From Caenorhabditis elegans (Eukaryota > Nematoda > Chromadorea > Rhabditida > Rhabditidae): a DNA stretch of 64,000 bases. This document shows positions 35,285-47,266 of the stretch, piece after piece; within the stretch, counting starts at the first letter, position 1; the number at the start of each line of letters is the position of its first letter. The stretch covers positions 5,952,001 through 6,016,000 of the forward strand of contig NC_003283.11 in NCBI RefSeq assembly GCF_000002985.6, written 5' to 3'. The position numbers were made by a program, and so were the translations under genes. The notes under the pieces were generated by a model, which saw nothing but the letters and a program-made list of their open reading frames with translations, was not told the DNA's origin and ran no database searches.

Positions 35285-38230
35285 CTAATCTAAAAGAGCT
35301 TCGAATTTAAATTTTCTCCAATCATTCACCACTTTATATGATGGGAATACTCCTTCCTTATACGTTTGTCGATTTGTTCCTTTAGAATATCCATTCCAAT
35401 GATTTCCAGCAATTCCAACTTTATCACCAACTTTCAAATCGATTTCTTTATTGTTCTGAGCAATATGATCTTCGATAACAATTACTTCATGAGCTGAAAT
35501 TATGAAAACTAAGATACTTTTGTTTCAGTAACTATTATATGCATACCTTGTTGACCTCCAAAATAGTATATATCGTCAAGTGAATGGAACTTTGATCCAT
35601 CGTCAGCTCCTGATGGTTGTCGTAACTCGTAGCCCATTCGGCATACCTGAAAGTTTGTTTTGTGGACTTTTACATAGGATTAGTGAGAATCATCAAAACT
35701 CTGAGTTTGTCAAAAGTATATGAGTGTCTATTTGCTTTACTATGTACAATACTAGTGAACAAAACTTCCTGCTAATTATATGTAGCTACGAAACTGCCTG
35801 GCTCTTTTTGGGTGTATTTCCAATTTTTAAACCAGAATAACTCCGAGACTGACATAGTTAGAAAATATTACAACCTAACGAAATGTGGAGTTCAAATTAT
35901 TTAACATTCTCCGTTTTATGGGTCCGGTTTTGATCAAAATTTGTACATGGACTATAACTTGAAAGCTGAACATTTTATTATAGTACACACTAATAACCCG
36001 TTTATCCAATTATTTTTTTCAGATAAAAAATTTCTCACCTGACTTGAAAAAGTGCAAACCAAATAATTGACTTTACTGAGTATATAAATATCAGTGATGA
36101 CTCCCATCAATGAAGCATCTGTATATCGATTATTCAACTGAGCTGTCTTTGCAATTTCAGTGCTTCCATAAACTTCATAATTCGGATAGTCATTTTTGGC
36201 TTCTGGTACTACAGTTGGATCATCTGATGCAATGAAAATTCGCCTTTCCAATGGTTTTCCTTGTCGCTTTTCCTCAACTTTAAACCAAATTTCAGTCCAT
36301 TCCATATATTCCTTCAATGCATGGAATGCTGCTTCCGTGCCAACTTTATCAGTTCTTCGGATCTGCAGTCCAACAATTGGTCCTTTATCAAGTGGAATTG
36401 ACTTGAGAGCTTTATCGAGCTTCTCTTGAGTTGCAGAGTTAAAACGCATCAGGTAGGAAATGAACTGAAAATTGTTGAAAGTTTTAGATATAATATAAAA
36501 ATATTAATCTACCGTTCCAACAAAGAATGCAGGTGGATGTGAGTGGAGTGATGTTAGACTTTCGAGAAGTTGTTCGGGTACTGCTTGGGGTAGGAATGTG
36601 GGTCTGTAACAAGGCGAATGTAACTTAAAAGTTTGCAAAGACATTATTGGTTTTGGTATTGGTATTTGTAGTTGTTCAAGTTCAAACTAACTTTGTGATC
36701 AGTGAGTCCACAATTCCGAGGGAAACCACTCTTGCTGGTGATGGCTCAGCAAACGGTTTAGCTTCCGTGTTCTGCAAGAAAAAATTTCATTTTTTGTTTG
36801 AAAATTTCCCAAGGGAGATTTCAAAACATACATACCCCAACTGCTTCATCAAATGAGCATTTTGAAAGTTTTTTAAAGACAGAAGTCCATCCATGAGATG
36901 AGTATCTGGAAATGGTTTAGCGTTGAAATTTTAGACACAAGGTGACAAGAGCTCACTTCCACGAAGATCCGTCTCTTTTCAAGACCATCATCCGTTGAGT
37001 AGCAAATGCGGTAATTGCACAATAGGTAACATGATGAAGTTGACACCCAAATCCACATTCCTTATCAAGATTGCACACCAGGGTTTTGGCTTCTGAGCAT
37101 GCTTTTGGGTTTTGAAGTTTTTCAATTGATTTGAATATTCGTTGAGTTATTGCTGTTCTTTGTTTGAATCGTTCTTCTTCGGAACCCTCGAGTTTTTCAA
37201 GTTGAGCAGAAAGTCCCATTAGTGAGATCATTTGGGTTTCAAGGAGTATCTTTGTTGAGTTTTCAATTGTTTGACTATGTAAAAGATAGAACATTTCCCG
37301 AATTCTGTCGTCGAGCATTCTCTTTTGAACTTCTTGTTGGACAGGTCCAAGTATGCTTGGTTTTGAAATAATTTCTTTGACTGGTTCAGGTTTTGGAAGT
37401 GATGGGTTCTCAGGATTTGGTGGGAGTTGATGAGATTGTTCCATGCTGGAATTATATATATATATATATATATGCATTTTTCTGAAACTTTTTACTTTTT
37501 ACTGAAAGCATTTTTAGAACATCTCAGACTTATTTCTTGAAAAAACTAGTTTTAAAATAGTTCCCTTTTTCGACTTTTCAGTTTTTAATTTTTTTTTCCA
37601 ATCCATAACTGGAAAAATAAAATTTTTCACTTTTAGTTTGAATTGAACAATTTTTCACTTTTTAAGCATATCTATTCTTTCAAATGGGCTTCAATTTTCG
37701 TATTTCAAACTAGATTTTTTTGACGATGACAAATTTTGAGAAGCTCATTTAAGACTTCTAAGCTCCTAATAAAAATAGTACAGTCATATATACAAATCTC
37801 GAAGCAATTCTAAGAGAATTTCCTATCATTTTAGCGACAATCCTTTTTTTATTTCTTTGAAACGAAAGATTATTTTTGTTTTTAGTGTGACTTGACATCA
37901 GATTTTAATTCCAAGTAGTCAGAATTTCAAACATAAAAGCTCACATCTTTTTGTGTTGATCATTTCGTTCTTGTCTTTCTTTTTCCAGAATGCTCTTCAA
38001 ATCCTCATTTTGCTCTTGAAGCTTGTCAATGGCTTCTTTTGTCTGCCTCCAGGCTCGAATTGAATCACCGCCTGAAACTAAAAATTCAGTACAGAATACA
38101 AATTTCACCGTATTTCCTCTATTAGTTTTTATTTGAACTAACCTGATTGATTATTTGATAATTGTGAATAAAGAAATAAAAACATAGTCATCCATACAAC
38201 TGTTCCCACTGCCGCAATACATTTTAACAT
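35285..38230 (-). CDS. fut-8: Alpha-1,6-fucosyltransferase (N-glycan core fucosylation)
   Basis: Adds fucose from GDP-fucose to the innermost GlcNAc of N-glycans in the Golgi. Minus-strand exons: 38230-38143, 38071-37945, 37445-36957, 36905-36836, 36771-36692, 36603-36513, 36464-36039, 35646-35547, 35493-35285 (TAG). The joined frame is 559 aa. It is a type II membrane protein: short cytoplasmic tail, helix [20 protein letters not shown] at about residues 5-24, a coiled stem ([20 protein letters not shown]), then the GT23 catalytic domain. [17 protein letters not shown] holds the paired arginines 351-352 essential in the family. A C-terminal SH3 domain (about residues 480-559, with [17 protein letters not shown]) is characteristic of FUT8. 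Conserved cysteines precede the catalytic part ([15 protein letters not shown]). An ATTTCAG acceptor ends 22 nt upstream of the ATG. I recognise it as C10F3.6. Confidence 0.94.
37451..37474. repeat. (TA)n repeat adjoining a fut-8 splice acceptor
   Basis: About 11 TA units in fut-8 intron 2. On the gene strand the repeat ends at AATTCCAG, directly at the exon 3 acceptor, replacing the usual T-rich tract. Confidence 0.8.
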
Positions 38231-38252
38231 TTCGGAGCGGGCAGGGATGCTC

Positions 38253-38259
38253 CTGAAAT
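38253..38259 (-). promoter_or_regulatory. Candidate trans-splice acceptor for fut-8
   Basis: On the minus strand, AAAAAATTTCAG ends at 38253, 22 nt before ATG 38230, with no recognisable upstream coding exon. Confidence 0.45.
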
Positions 38260-41200
38260 TTTTTGTTTTAAAATAAAAGTAAACTTGTACTGTAAGAACT
38301 AACATATTATTAAGTCGAGTAAGGACCACAGGATAACAACAAAAGGAAACTGGGGAGGAATAACTTATGTGGCGTGTCGAATTGTGTGAGCGACAGACTG
38401 TGAGTTATTTTTTGGAATTAAGATTTTGAAAAATAATTGAGAAAGAAAGGCGGAGCAATCGAATTCAAGGACTTCCAAATTTTTTGTGAAGACTCGAAAA
38501 ATGATGAAGAGTAGTGGGAAGAAGAGGAAGAAAAGTGGATTATGACACCTTGGACTCTTTCTCGTCAGTTTATGATATCCAATTTCAACGAGCTGTGAGG
38601 GGGTTTCACGTGTGATTAATAATTGATGAAGGACACACCTGTTGGAACTGGATTAAGAATTTAATTAAAAAGTGGAAAGCTTTTTGAGGTGCTTGTTGAG
38701 TTTGATAAGTTGTAAGAGAAGATGTAAAAAAATTCCAAAGAGGCTCCGCCTATATCTTGGTGTTTTTTAAGTTGAAGTTTTTTAAGTCTTTGAGTGAAAA
38801 ATTCTGAAATTTCAGAAGTCTAAAATTTCTAAAAATTGCAAAAATATGTGCACATCGCTTTAGCAGAGTTGTTTCCATTTTTTTGATGTTATTAGTGCAT
38901 CAAGGTCAGGTAAACTTTTTGGAGGGTTGTTTACCATATCTCATTACCAAAAAGCAACAAACATTTATTTTTTCGATTATAATCTAGAAGTATAATTTTT
39001 GTCAATTTGTGGGAATCTATAGGAACCACCGAACCTGGTGTGGAATTGCTGGGGTGTTGTCAACCTGGCAATATAATCTTGCAAAATACCTCCGAAATTT
39101 CAAAATTTTTGAGCAATGGTACATCAAAACTTTTTTGGTATTTTTTGAGCCAAACAGAAAATTGAAAACATCTAGTTTTTGATTAAGAACCACCATGGGA
39201 TCCTTCTAAGGAGGTCATATTTGAAAAAAAAAACTTTGAAAATCAGAGAAACTCAGTATAAACACCTATTACTTCTTAGAGCATTTTAGGTTTTTCCTAG
39301 AAGGATTATTTTTGTTGGGAAGTTTTTTTTTTTTCAAATTTTGCAATAAAGTTTAATCTATATAAGAAAATGTCTAAAAAATCTGAAAAATTAATTTGAA
39401 TGAATACTCGGACAGAAAGTAAACAAAGTGTGACGATTAAAAACAGTTGATGAAAATGAAAAGCAAACGGAAGACATGTGTTGAGTAGTTGTCCCCTAGA
39501 CCCCCGCTTTGAATAAGTAATGAATGAAACCCGCTACGTTGGCTTCTCCCATCTCATCCCTCTTCTTCTATACACGCACACTCCACACTTTGCTCTCTTC
39601 TTCTTCTTCTTCTTGTTCAGTTTCTCTCGAAATCTGAATCGATAGAGTGTGACGGAGCACGAAGAGACGCAGACAATGTGGCTCTCAATATTTTTGGGAA
39701 AGAGAAAACGAGTCGGCGGTGAGGACCAGAGCATGACGAAAATTGACAGCGACTTTATGATACGTGGCGTGTGTGTGAAATGGGAAAATAGGAAGTGTGG
39801 CTCATTTTTCATCGTCATGTATGTATGCTAATCGAAATGTCGATGGAAACATTTATGAAAAGAGAGAAATAGAGGACACTGAACGTGGCAACAATAGGTA
39901 TCATTTGCAAGAAGAGTACAAAACTTTATAGGTACTGATAAGGTTAATGTGCAATGAGCATTTGATGATTTGAAGGGCATATTAATATGCATCACAGTTT
40001 AGATCAAAGCAAATAAATATTTATGTTTCATGATTTATGAGAAGTTTTGAAATTGTACATATATGTAAATATGTACAATTAAAATGTTTTGTTTAAAAAC
40101 TGAAAAATCATCAAATAGTTCTAGAACAATGAGTTGACATTGGAATTCTAAAAGCTATAATATTTCATAGATTTGAAAAGTAATGCTGTTTAAATAAATA
40201 AATTAAAAACCACAAAAAAAATAGTAATCAGTAAAAATTAACGAAAAGTTATTTTGAATTTTACTGGGAAAGAAATCTGAGAAAAATATATAATTTTTTC
40301 GTTTTGACTATTCCAAACCACGAATCGAAAAAAAATTAATAACATTCGTATCACCACTTTTTTTCAAAATCTGAAATTTTAGTTTCTACTTTATTTCTAC
40401 TACGCGATTATTTTTGTTTTGAACTCTGGAAACTTATAATCCAATTTTTAAAACTTCCCTCTGATCGCTAAACATTTCTAAAGACTCCCACGGAGCTCAA
40501 AAGATAAAGAAGTTTGAGAAAGAGATTACTAAAGCTCTTTTAAAATTAATTTTTATTCGAATAAGTTTTTGATACTAAGCTTTCGGTAAGGCTTCATCGA
40601 TACCAGATCGAAAAAAAAATGAAAAAAGATGGGAAAAGTGAGAAATTGGCATATTTAATATAAAGTGGTACTTGAAAGTGAAACCGAACATGGGAAAAGA
40701 AAAAAACTTGTGAAAAGGACACGGAAAAAAACAACAAAGAGTTTGGAGTTTCATTTTTGTTGTTTTTTAGTTATTTTTTTCAATTTTCTATCAAGAATTG
40801 AAGGAACAGCACAAAAATAATGCATGGTTGTGCGTCTGAAAACTAAACATATTGGAAAAGCGAAAAGCGATCACCAACAGTTTTTTTATTTTCTTTTGAG
40901 AGCAAGGCGACAGAAATGATAATACATAAAATACGATCGTTAAAAAAATACGACCTCTTGGAGAAAGTTGACAAGTTTCCTGACACATATATGTAGACAA
41001 ATATAGAATTCTTATGAATTGAAAAGATTTAATTAGAAAAGTTGTTGACGGTGTTTTCTTTCTTTCTGGAAAAAAGGAAAGTATAGCAATTGATTGAGAA
41101 AGTATGAATTGAAAACATAGTCCAACGGAATTAGTGTCATAATTGGATGGTAATATGAATCAGAGATAGGCGGCGGATATGTTGCCAGATTGCTGGCTCT

Positions 41201-41947
41201 AATTAGAAGCAACGCTTTGGTTACAAAAAATGTTATTTAAACAATTAGATAGAAAATTAATACTTTTCAGTCAGCAACTCTCTGAACATATGGCTGACGA
41301 TTCATAGTGATACCAAAAATATAAAGCTTTTCTGAAGCAGTTTCTCAATTTTGGTGAAAAAAAAAATTACTGAAATAATTTCAATTTGATTTTTTTTTGG
41401 CTCAGGTTTTTCAGTGGTCCTCCTGATACGACATTTCTAAAACGATAATTTGTATACGTCTTTTATTCAAATGACCTGATAGTTCAAATTTTAAATCGTT
41501 TTAAAAGTTTTTTGGTACAACTTTTCAAAGTCCCAATATTGAAATGTGAATTGTAATTTATTGGATATCTTTTGTAACTTGTCCCAGAAAAACAGAAAAC
41601 GTACAAGGCTCCATTAGGAAAAAATGTGAACTGACCAAGATGTGGGAGGGGTTTCTCTTGGAGCATTTTGCTCGATATCTTGAACCTTGCAAACCAAATC
41701 AAGTTGTAGAAAAGTAGTCTGATCTAGAACAAATTTGTTCAGATTTCTAAACTGAACTTATAGAGTTTTAAAAAACGTTCCAATATTTTTTAGTTATTAA
41801 AATTCATTTAATTTATTTATTTTTGCAAAAAGTCCTACTTGATCATCTAGATTAAAAGCCAACAGATCATTAAGCCAAATCATATTTTCAAAAATCTCTA
41901 ATCACTAACTTGTTCATACAAAACATTCTTCAAAAATCATAGATTAA
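38260..41947. other. Gene-poor region upstream of fut-8
   Basis: I see no supported coding exon. Contents are a (TTC)n microsatellite at 39596-39618, a pyrimidine-rich open frame on the minus strand (39534-39818) caused by it, a GATA consensus ACTGATAAG near 39935, and AT-rich sequence with purine-rich patches (38430-38530, 40615-40745). Confidence 0.5.
39596..39618. repeat. (TTC)n microsatellite
   Basis: Seven or so TTC units between CTCTC and GTTCAG. Confidence 0.75.
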
Positions 41948-41967
41948 CTATTTTTGGGGGGAAAAGA
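41903..41967. repeat. 65-bp duplicated segment, copy 1
   Basis: CACTAACTTGTTCATACAAA through ATTAACTATTTTTGGGGGG is nearly identical to 42609-42673, differing at a few bases. The two direct copies are 706 bp apart. Copy 1 covers the last codons and 3' flank of the small minus-strand ORF at 41948-42205. Confidence 0.85.
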
Positions 41968-42205
41968 CTAGCGAACGTAGAGCGCTAGGCTTTGAAGTAG
42001 GTTGAGTTGAAAAACTTGGGAAATTTTCGGAACGGTTGGAGTAAATTGGACCATTTCCAAAGATTTCTTTAATTGTTTGAGCTTCCTCAGAGTTAATTGG
42101 AACCATGCTTGAAATGTTAATAATGGTTGCTTTTTGTGAATATGTCAACTGCCTGAGCGCTGACGGATCAGGGGATTTCAAGTTTTCGCATAAAATTGGA
42201 TACAT
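41948..42205 (-). CDS. Candidate single-exon small protein, 85 aa, unknown
   Basis: ATG 42205 to TAG 41948 encodes a polar, Ser/Pro-rich protein (MYPILCENLKSPDPS... ending SALRSLVFSPQK) with no signal peptide, membrane helix or motif that I recognise. In its favour: a purine-rich AAACGAAAAAA context before the ATG, codon use less AT-skewed than the surroundings, and a palindromic TAATCC pair with a TATATT core 44-67 bp upstream. Against it: no introns, no homologue known to me, and an isolated position. The 3' end is duplicated at 42609-42673, where the equivalent frame stops earlier. Confidence 0.4.
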   Translation of the reverse strand: MYPILCENLKSPDPSALRQLTYSQKATIINISSMVPINSEEAQTIKEIFGNGPIYSNRSENFPSFSTQPTSKPSALRSLVFSPQK

Positions 42206-42248
42206 TTTTTTCGTTTGACCAGAAACGGGAAACGGTCAGTAAAAGGTT

Positions 42249-42272
42249 AGGATTAAAATATAGTTTAATCCT
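42249..42272. promoter_or_regulatory. Inverted pair of K50-homeodomain (TAATCC) sites
   Basis: AGGATTAAA, ATATAG, TTTAATCCT: a perfect 9-bp inverted repeat with GGATTA/TAATCC cores, the motif bound by Otx/Pitx-type homeodomains. It lies just upstream of the candidate ORF at 41948-42205. Confidence 0.45.
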
Positions 42273-42387
42273 TTATTTTTTATGTGAAGTGACCTCACGT
42301 TTATTTGTTATAGAAGTAGTACAGTGATAAGAATTTGCATAAATAGAGAAGGTTTTGCCATAATCTTCAGTCTGAGTTTTCCAGTAT

Positions 42388-42600
42388 GGTACGAAGATCG
42401 TTTAAACGACCGTATCATTGTTGAATGGACCAACACCCCGGATGGAGATGCCAAGTAGTTCGCTGGGGAATCGCTCAGTTGCTCAGCAGCTCAGGATTGC
42501 AAAGAAAGTCATGAAGCTGTTGAAGAGAAAGAAGCACGATAATTATTCAAAGGGAGACCACGATTTTTGTCTCTGCCTCTTCCAAAAAAATGTCCGTTCT
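42388..42600 (+). pseudogene. Possible coding relic, unassigned
   Basis: After a TTTTCCAG acceptor, about 200 bp have coding-like composition but in more than one frame. One frame gives YEDRLNDRIIVEWTNTPDG before a stop, another gives SSSLGNRSVAQQLRIAKKVM and a Lys-rich run. No single frame is open throughout, as expected for a frameshifted fragment. I do not recognise the parent. Confidence 0.25.
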
Positions 42601-42608
42601 TGTCCGTT

Positions 42609-42673
42609 CACTAACTTGTTCCTACAAAACATTCTTCAAAAATCATAGATTAACTATTTTTAGGGGGAAAAGA
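42609..42673. repeat. 65-bp duplicated segment, copy 2
   Basis: Direct copy of 41903-41967 with a few differences (GTTCCTAC for GTTCATAC; TTTTTAGGGGG for TTTTTGGGGGG). Confidence 0.85.
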
Positions 42674-42857
42674 TTTGGAATGCATTGAATTGTTTTGCGT
42701 GTGAGCCACAATAGGAAAAAGAGCAATTCCGGAATGAAAAGCATTGATTGAAGGGGTTTTGGACGTTGATGGGGGAAGAGGATAACACATCTGGCCAAAC
42801 GGATTTGTTTATTGCAGTTGTAGTCTAGCACCCGATGGGTACCCTCGACACAAAGAG

Positions 42858-42894
42858 AGAGGGGTTACAAACGATAATCCCTCTCTGTTTCAGT
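42858..42894. repeat. Inverted repeat AGAGAGGGGTTA / TAATCCCTCTCT
   Basis: AGAGAGAGGGGTTA and TAATCCCTCTCTG pair over about 12 bp with one mismatch around a ten-base loop. The function is unknown and no terminator-like context is expected in a eukaryote. Confidence 0.6.
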
Positions 42895-44434
42895 GATACC
42901 TATTTCATTTTGTATAGTGGATTAGTAATTTAAGTGGACATTAAAAATGGGAGAGTTCCTAAAATGTAGCAATGAAAGGTTATTTGTAATTAAAATAAAA
43001 CATCTATAAACCAAAAGTTGAAATTAAAGTTATTGAAATTGTTTTAAAAACCGGTTCAATATACACTTAAACTACCAAATACCTATATTATTAAAAACGT
43101 TTCAGAAGTTGTTTTCTAATTGTTAAAGCTTAGAGTAAAAAGTGATGAAAACTCAAATTTCATCTATAATAATTTTTGACCAACATGGTTTTCAAGTTTT
43201 ATAAGTGTGTATCCAGCAGAAATTCTCAAAATATATAACTCAAACAGTTCACATTTGCTGAAAATTTGGCAATTTATCAAAACTTGGCCTAAACATTTTT
43301 TAAAGCTTAAAAAAATTTGGAGTGTTTCATTATGATGTTCAGATATTTGAAATGGGTTATGACTAAATGCGAATTTACGATTATCCACAAAAATCGGTTT
43401 AAAAATAATTAGGTTTTTAAATGTTTAGTTAAAGTTTTGGTATATTGCCAAATGTTCAAAAATGTAGACTTTTTCAGTAATTCTGAGAGTTGACCCCCTA
43501 TAAAATACAAAACTCATATGTATGCTCGTGCAAAAAATATAATTCTATTTGATTTCAAATTTTAAAAATCAGACGGAAAGTTGGGTAATCAAAAAAATGT
43601 GAAATTTTGAAAAATGCACGTGAGTGCATGAACTTTCACGATACAATTTCTGGAACAAACTTGTATTTATTTAAACAAAATAAAAATATTTCAAATAGAC
43701 AAAAACGATGCAAACGTGAAATGCCGACACTTTACACCGTACCCATTTCTCTGCAGCTTTATACTTCTCATTCATCAACACGAACAGCTGCTCCGTGGTG
43801 ACAACCAATGTTTCATGTCTCCTCAAATTTATTTTTTATTGGTGAGAGCCGACCACAGCTCGTTGGGATCAGTGCACATTTAGATGTCAGCACAAACTGG
43901 GTTAGTTTGAAAATGATTACAGTTTATCGCTGTGAAAATTGCAAAATTGATGTGCCAGTCATCTGGTAGAGATTATCCTTGAGCAGATGGTGATTTTACG
44001 GTTATTGAGCTTTTAAGATGTCATTGAAACTGAAGATTTATCGAATCATATGTATTGCCTGTCAGCGTTTTTGGAACAAAAAGTTGGGCATGAAATTCGG
44101 TGAACGTAAAAATTGCTAACAAGATGCATAGAAATTTAAAATATTTTTTAATGTTTTTTTTTCATTGAAGTCCATTTGAATTCAATTTTTAAATGTTGGC
44201 AAAGCTGCAGCGTTGACACTCTAAAAATAAATATTTTAGCAGACATGAAAATATTCTGGTAGTGGTAATCGTGGCGAGACCAAACCGCGATTAAATGCTG
44301 CGCCTTCAGATTACGGTAGCGCGTATCGCGCGAATTTTAACCAAATTTTGGCGTTGCGGCTGTGTTTTAAGCTTTCTGGCTTTCTAAATAGTATTTTACT
44401 CACATTTTTCTTCTTCGAGATTCCCACACCACTA
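42895..44434. other. Upstream region of cpg-4
   Basis: AT-rich, no supported exon. It contains GGCAATTTATCAAAACTTGG-type repeat sequence near 43270 and a dispersed repeat at 44268-44325. The 100 bp before ATG 44435 are pyrimidine-rich (TTTTTCTTCTTCGAG). Confidence 0.5.
44268..44325 (-). repeat. Dispersed repeat copy, reverse
   Basis: On the minus strand it reads CTACCGTAATCTGAAGGCGC followed by TTTGGTCTCGCCACG, a rearranged member of the GGTCTC..GCGCC repeat family. It lies only about 110 bp upstream of the cpg-4 start codon. Confidence 0.5.
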
Positions 44435-47266
44435 ATGCGCCTCGTATATTCACTAATTTTCCTTTTATTCATTCCCTTCTCACACCCAAACCCGATCCCG
44501 ATCCCGACCATTTCACCAGAGACGACAAACGCGTATCTTCGAGCATTTCTCCCGTGGTGGCCTGAAAAGACCGATTTCACGTTAAGAACGGTATGATTTT
44601 ATTTAAAAAAAAACAAAAATCTTTAATCTATGTATTTTCAGGCACCGACACCAGAGGAAAGTGAAGCAGAAATTGTTGGAAATCTGCTCGAATCATCAGG
44701 TGAAAAGGAAAATGTCACGGAATTTGCTACAGAGAAAGAGGAAATTGATCCATCAACTCTGAGGGTTCACGATCTGCCTCCGTCACCATTAGACGAATTC
44801 GCACCGTAAGAAAACATGTGAATATTTTTAAATTATAATTTTTTCAGAGAAGGATCTCCAAAAAGCCTTGTCGCCAGTGGTGCCCGTAGTAGTGATGGAA
44901 ACTTTATAATCAGTTTTGATGAGATGGGTGAATGCCCACGGGATTGCTCGAACGATCTTCGCGACGCACTCGGGATCATTCTTCAAGATATGAGCCATGT
45001 TGAACGATATCGGCAGATTTGCGGAAAATATACAAATGCGATCACTTGTGTAAATGAAGACACCCGCTGCAACAAAGAAGACCGCGACATGTTCGAGACG
45101 ATGACAAGTGGATTGAATTATATGTGTGTCGAGCAAAAGCTTGCGTTTAACGCCACAATCAAGTGCATCGACGATGAAGCAGGGGTCGTGCAATCAGGTT
45201 CGACAAAAAACTCCTTCACAGTGTTATTCATTTCATAAATTTCAGAGTGCGATACACAGTGTCAAACCAAGAATTTGTTCATGAATTGGATGATGAAGAC
45301 GGCATTCCAAGACACAATTCAGCAGGGAGTGAATGGGATTGTGGGAGCTGCTACAGGAACCAATGCTAATCCCCTTGCATTCCTCCAACCTGTCGCCGGA
45401 GCCGCAGGAGGTGCTCCAGGTGGTGGATGGGCAGATATGCTAGCAAACATCGGACAACGACCACCAAGCCCGCAAGACGCGCAACAAGGATTCGAGAACT
45501 TCCGTCAATTCACCAATGATCTGTGCAGGTATTTTAATTTCATTGTTTCTTTAAAATTATAATCTTATTACAGAATTGGAGATTGTATGCTTGACTGTAT
45601 TCGCTCAAAGTTCAACACTCGATGCGAAGGTTCTGCTGGAACTCTGCTCTCTGAAGTATTCGTTCGACCCATTGCAGCTACTCAGAACAAGCTCTCGATT
45701 CTTCGTCCGATTCTTGGCACATTTATGCCTGAGCAATGTGGCTACTTGACAAAGTATGAGAGATTATTATCGAAAAATGACAATTGTTATTTTTCGAAAA
45801 TATTACTAGTTGAATTTGAACTATAACCTTCTTAATACATTTTTCAAATTTTCAGCAATGCCGAGTTGAAAAAACACAGAATCGACGCAACTATGGACGA
45901 AGAACTAAAACGAATGTATGCCGAAAAAATCGCCAAGGAAGCTCGCGATCGAACAGCACAAGATGAAATTCTCGCTAATCTGGTTCCTCTCGATGAAAAT
46001 GGAGTCCCGCTTCCACGAGCGCTACCAGAGTTGAAATCAATTGAATCTCCACTAGACGTCAGTGTCAAGACGCTCGATCAACTGAGTAAGTTAAATATAA
46101 TGTTTTTAATTCAAAGATATCTGAAAATCGCGTTGTGTAAACTCGAAATAAATAAAAAAAATTTCAGTTCTCGATATGTACAGCAACAATAAAACCGAAG
46201 AATTAAACATTTCGGAGAAGAACAACGTCACTTCCACTTTTTCGGAGCCAAGCGAGAAGGAGGATGAAGCTAGCACGACTGTTATTTCTGTTATTTCTCC
46301 CCTACATACAAATGCAACAGATTCGGAAATTTTGGAACATATTTCTGAAAAATCTACAGAGGAATCGTCCGGCTCATCGGGTGAAATGTCTGGTGATGGC
46401 TCAGATAATGAAGCATCGGGAGAAGGCTCTGGCGAATACGATGCAAGTGGATCGTCTGGTGATAACTCTGGGGAGTTTAACAGTTCTGGATCATCTGGTG
46501 AAGCTTCAGAAGAAGGTGAATCTTCTGGATCAGAGGATCAAGGATCTGGAAACTACAAGATGATTGAATCCATCGAGTCTTCTGGAGAGTTTTCTGGTTC
46601 TTCGGGAGAAGGCTCTGGTGATACTGCATCGTCTGATACCTCGATTGATGATAAATCCATAATACGGTCAGGAGAAGGTTCGGCTGAGAGTGTTTCTGAA
46701 ATTTTGCAAGAAGCTTCCGGAGAAGATGCTCCTACACTCACGCCAACATCTGAGGAATCAACTGGCTATAAAATGTGAATATTATCTCTTTTTTTCAAAT
46801 ATATTGCTTTTTTTACAATTTTTATCCTGTACATAAATATTTATTTTCAAATCAAATTAGCGTAAACATCTAAAACATAATTTTCAGTGATCATTCTGGA
46901 TTCGGCGAGTCTTCCGGATCATCAGGAGAATCGATTGAACTTCGAGATTCCGGAGAAGGTTCTGCCGAATACGACGCAAGTGGATCGTCCGGCGATAACT
47001 CTGGAGATTTTAACAGTTCTGGATCTTCTGGCGAAGCTTCAGGAGTTGGTGAATCTTCTGGATCAGAGGACCAAGGATCTGGAAACTACAAGAAAATTGA
47101 AGTCATCGAATCTTCTGGAGATTATGAGTTTTCTGGATCTTCGAATGAATCCATAGAACAATCAAAAGAAGGTTCGGCCGCGAGTATTTATGAAATTTTG
47201 CAAGCAGCTTCAGGAGAAGATACTCCTACACTCACACTGTTATCTGAAGACTCTACTGGCTACTAA
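44435..47266 (+). CDS. cpg-4: Chondroitin proteoglycan 4
   Basis: Secreted core protein carrying chondroitin chains; I recognise it as C10F3.1. Exons: 44435-44590, 44642-44805, 44848-45197, 45246-45528, 45574-45753, 45856-46085, 46168-46774, 46888-47266 (TAA), giving 782 aa. The signal peptide is MRLVYSLIFLLFIPFS. An acidic spacer (to about residue 110) is followed by a Cys-rich domain (about 125-375; CPRDCS, CVNEDTRCN, CDTQCQ, CMLDCI) and an acidic helix-prone stretch rich in E, R and A. The last two exons (residues about 455-782) are dominated by Ser-Gly dipeptides flanked by Asp/Glu, the attachment pattern for chondroitin, with Asn-glycosylation sites NKT, NIS and NVT before them. The two SG-rich exons are duplicates of each other (see findings). 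Reading through the exon 7 donor stops four bases later at 46776-46778, giving a shorter alternative ending STGYKM. Confidence 0.93.
46168..46887 (+). repeat. Duplicated cpg-4 terminal unit, first copy (exon 7 plus intron 7)
   Basis: Exon 7 from about 46433 (EYDASGSSGDNSGEF) to STGYKM aligns with exon 8 (EYDASGSSGDNSGDF to STGY-stop). Intron 7 (46775-46887) aligns with the 3' UTR after 47266: both contain AATATATTGCTTT and then TGTACATAAA followed by TTTATTTTCAAAT. The last intron is therefore a copy of the 3' UTR. Confidence 0.85.

Noticed and set aside
46264-47156. Alternative-frame ORFs within the cpg-4 SG-rich exons
   Set aside because: Repeat-driven shadows of the Ser-Gly codons, in a frame not joined by splice sites.
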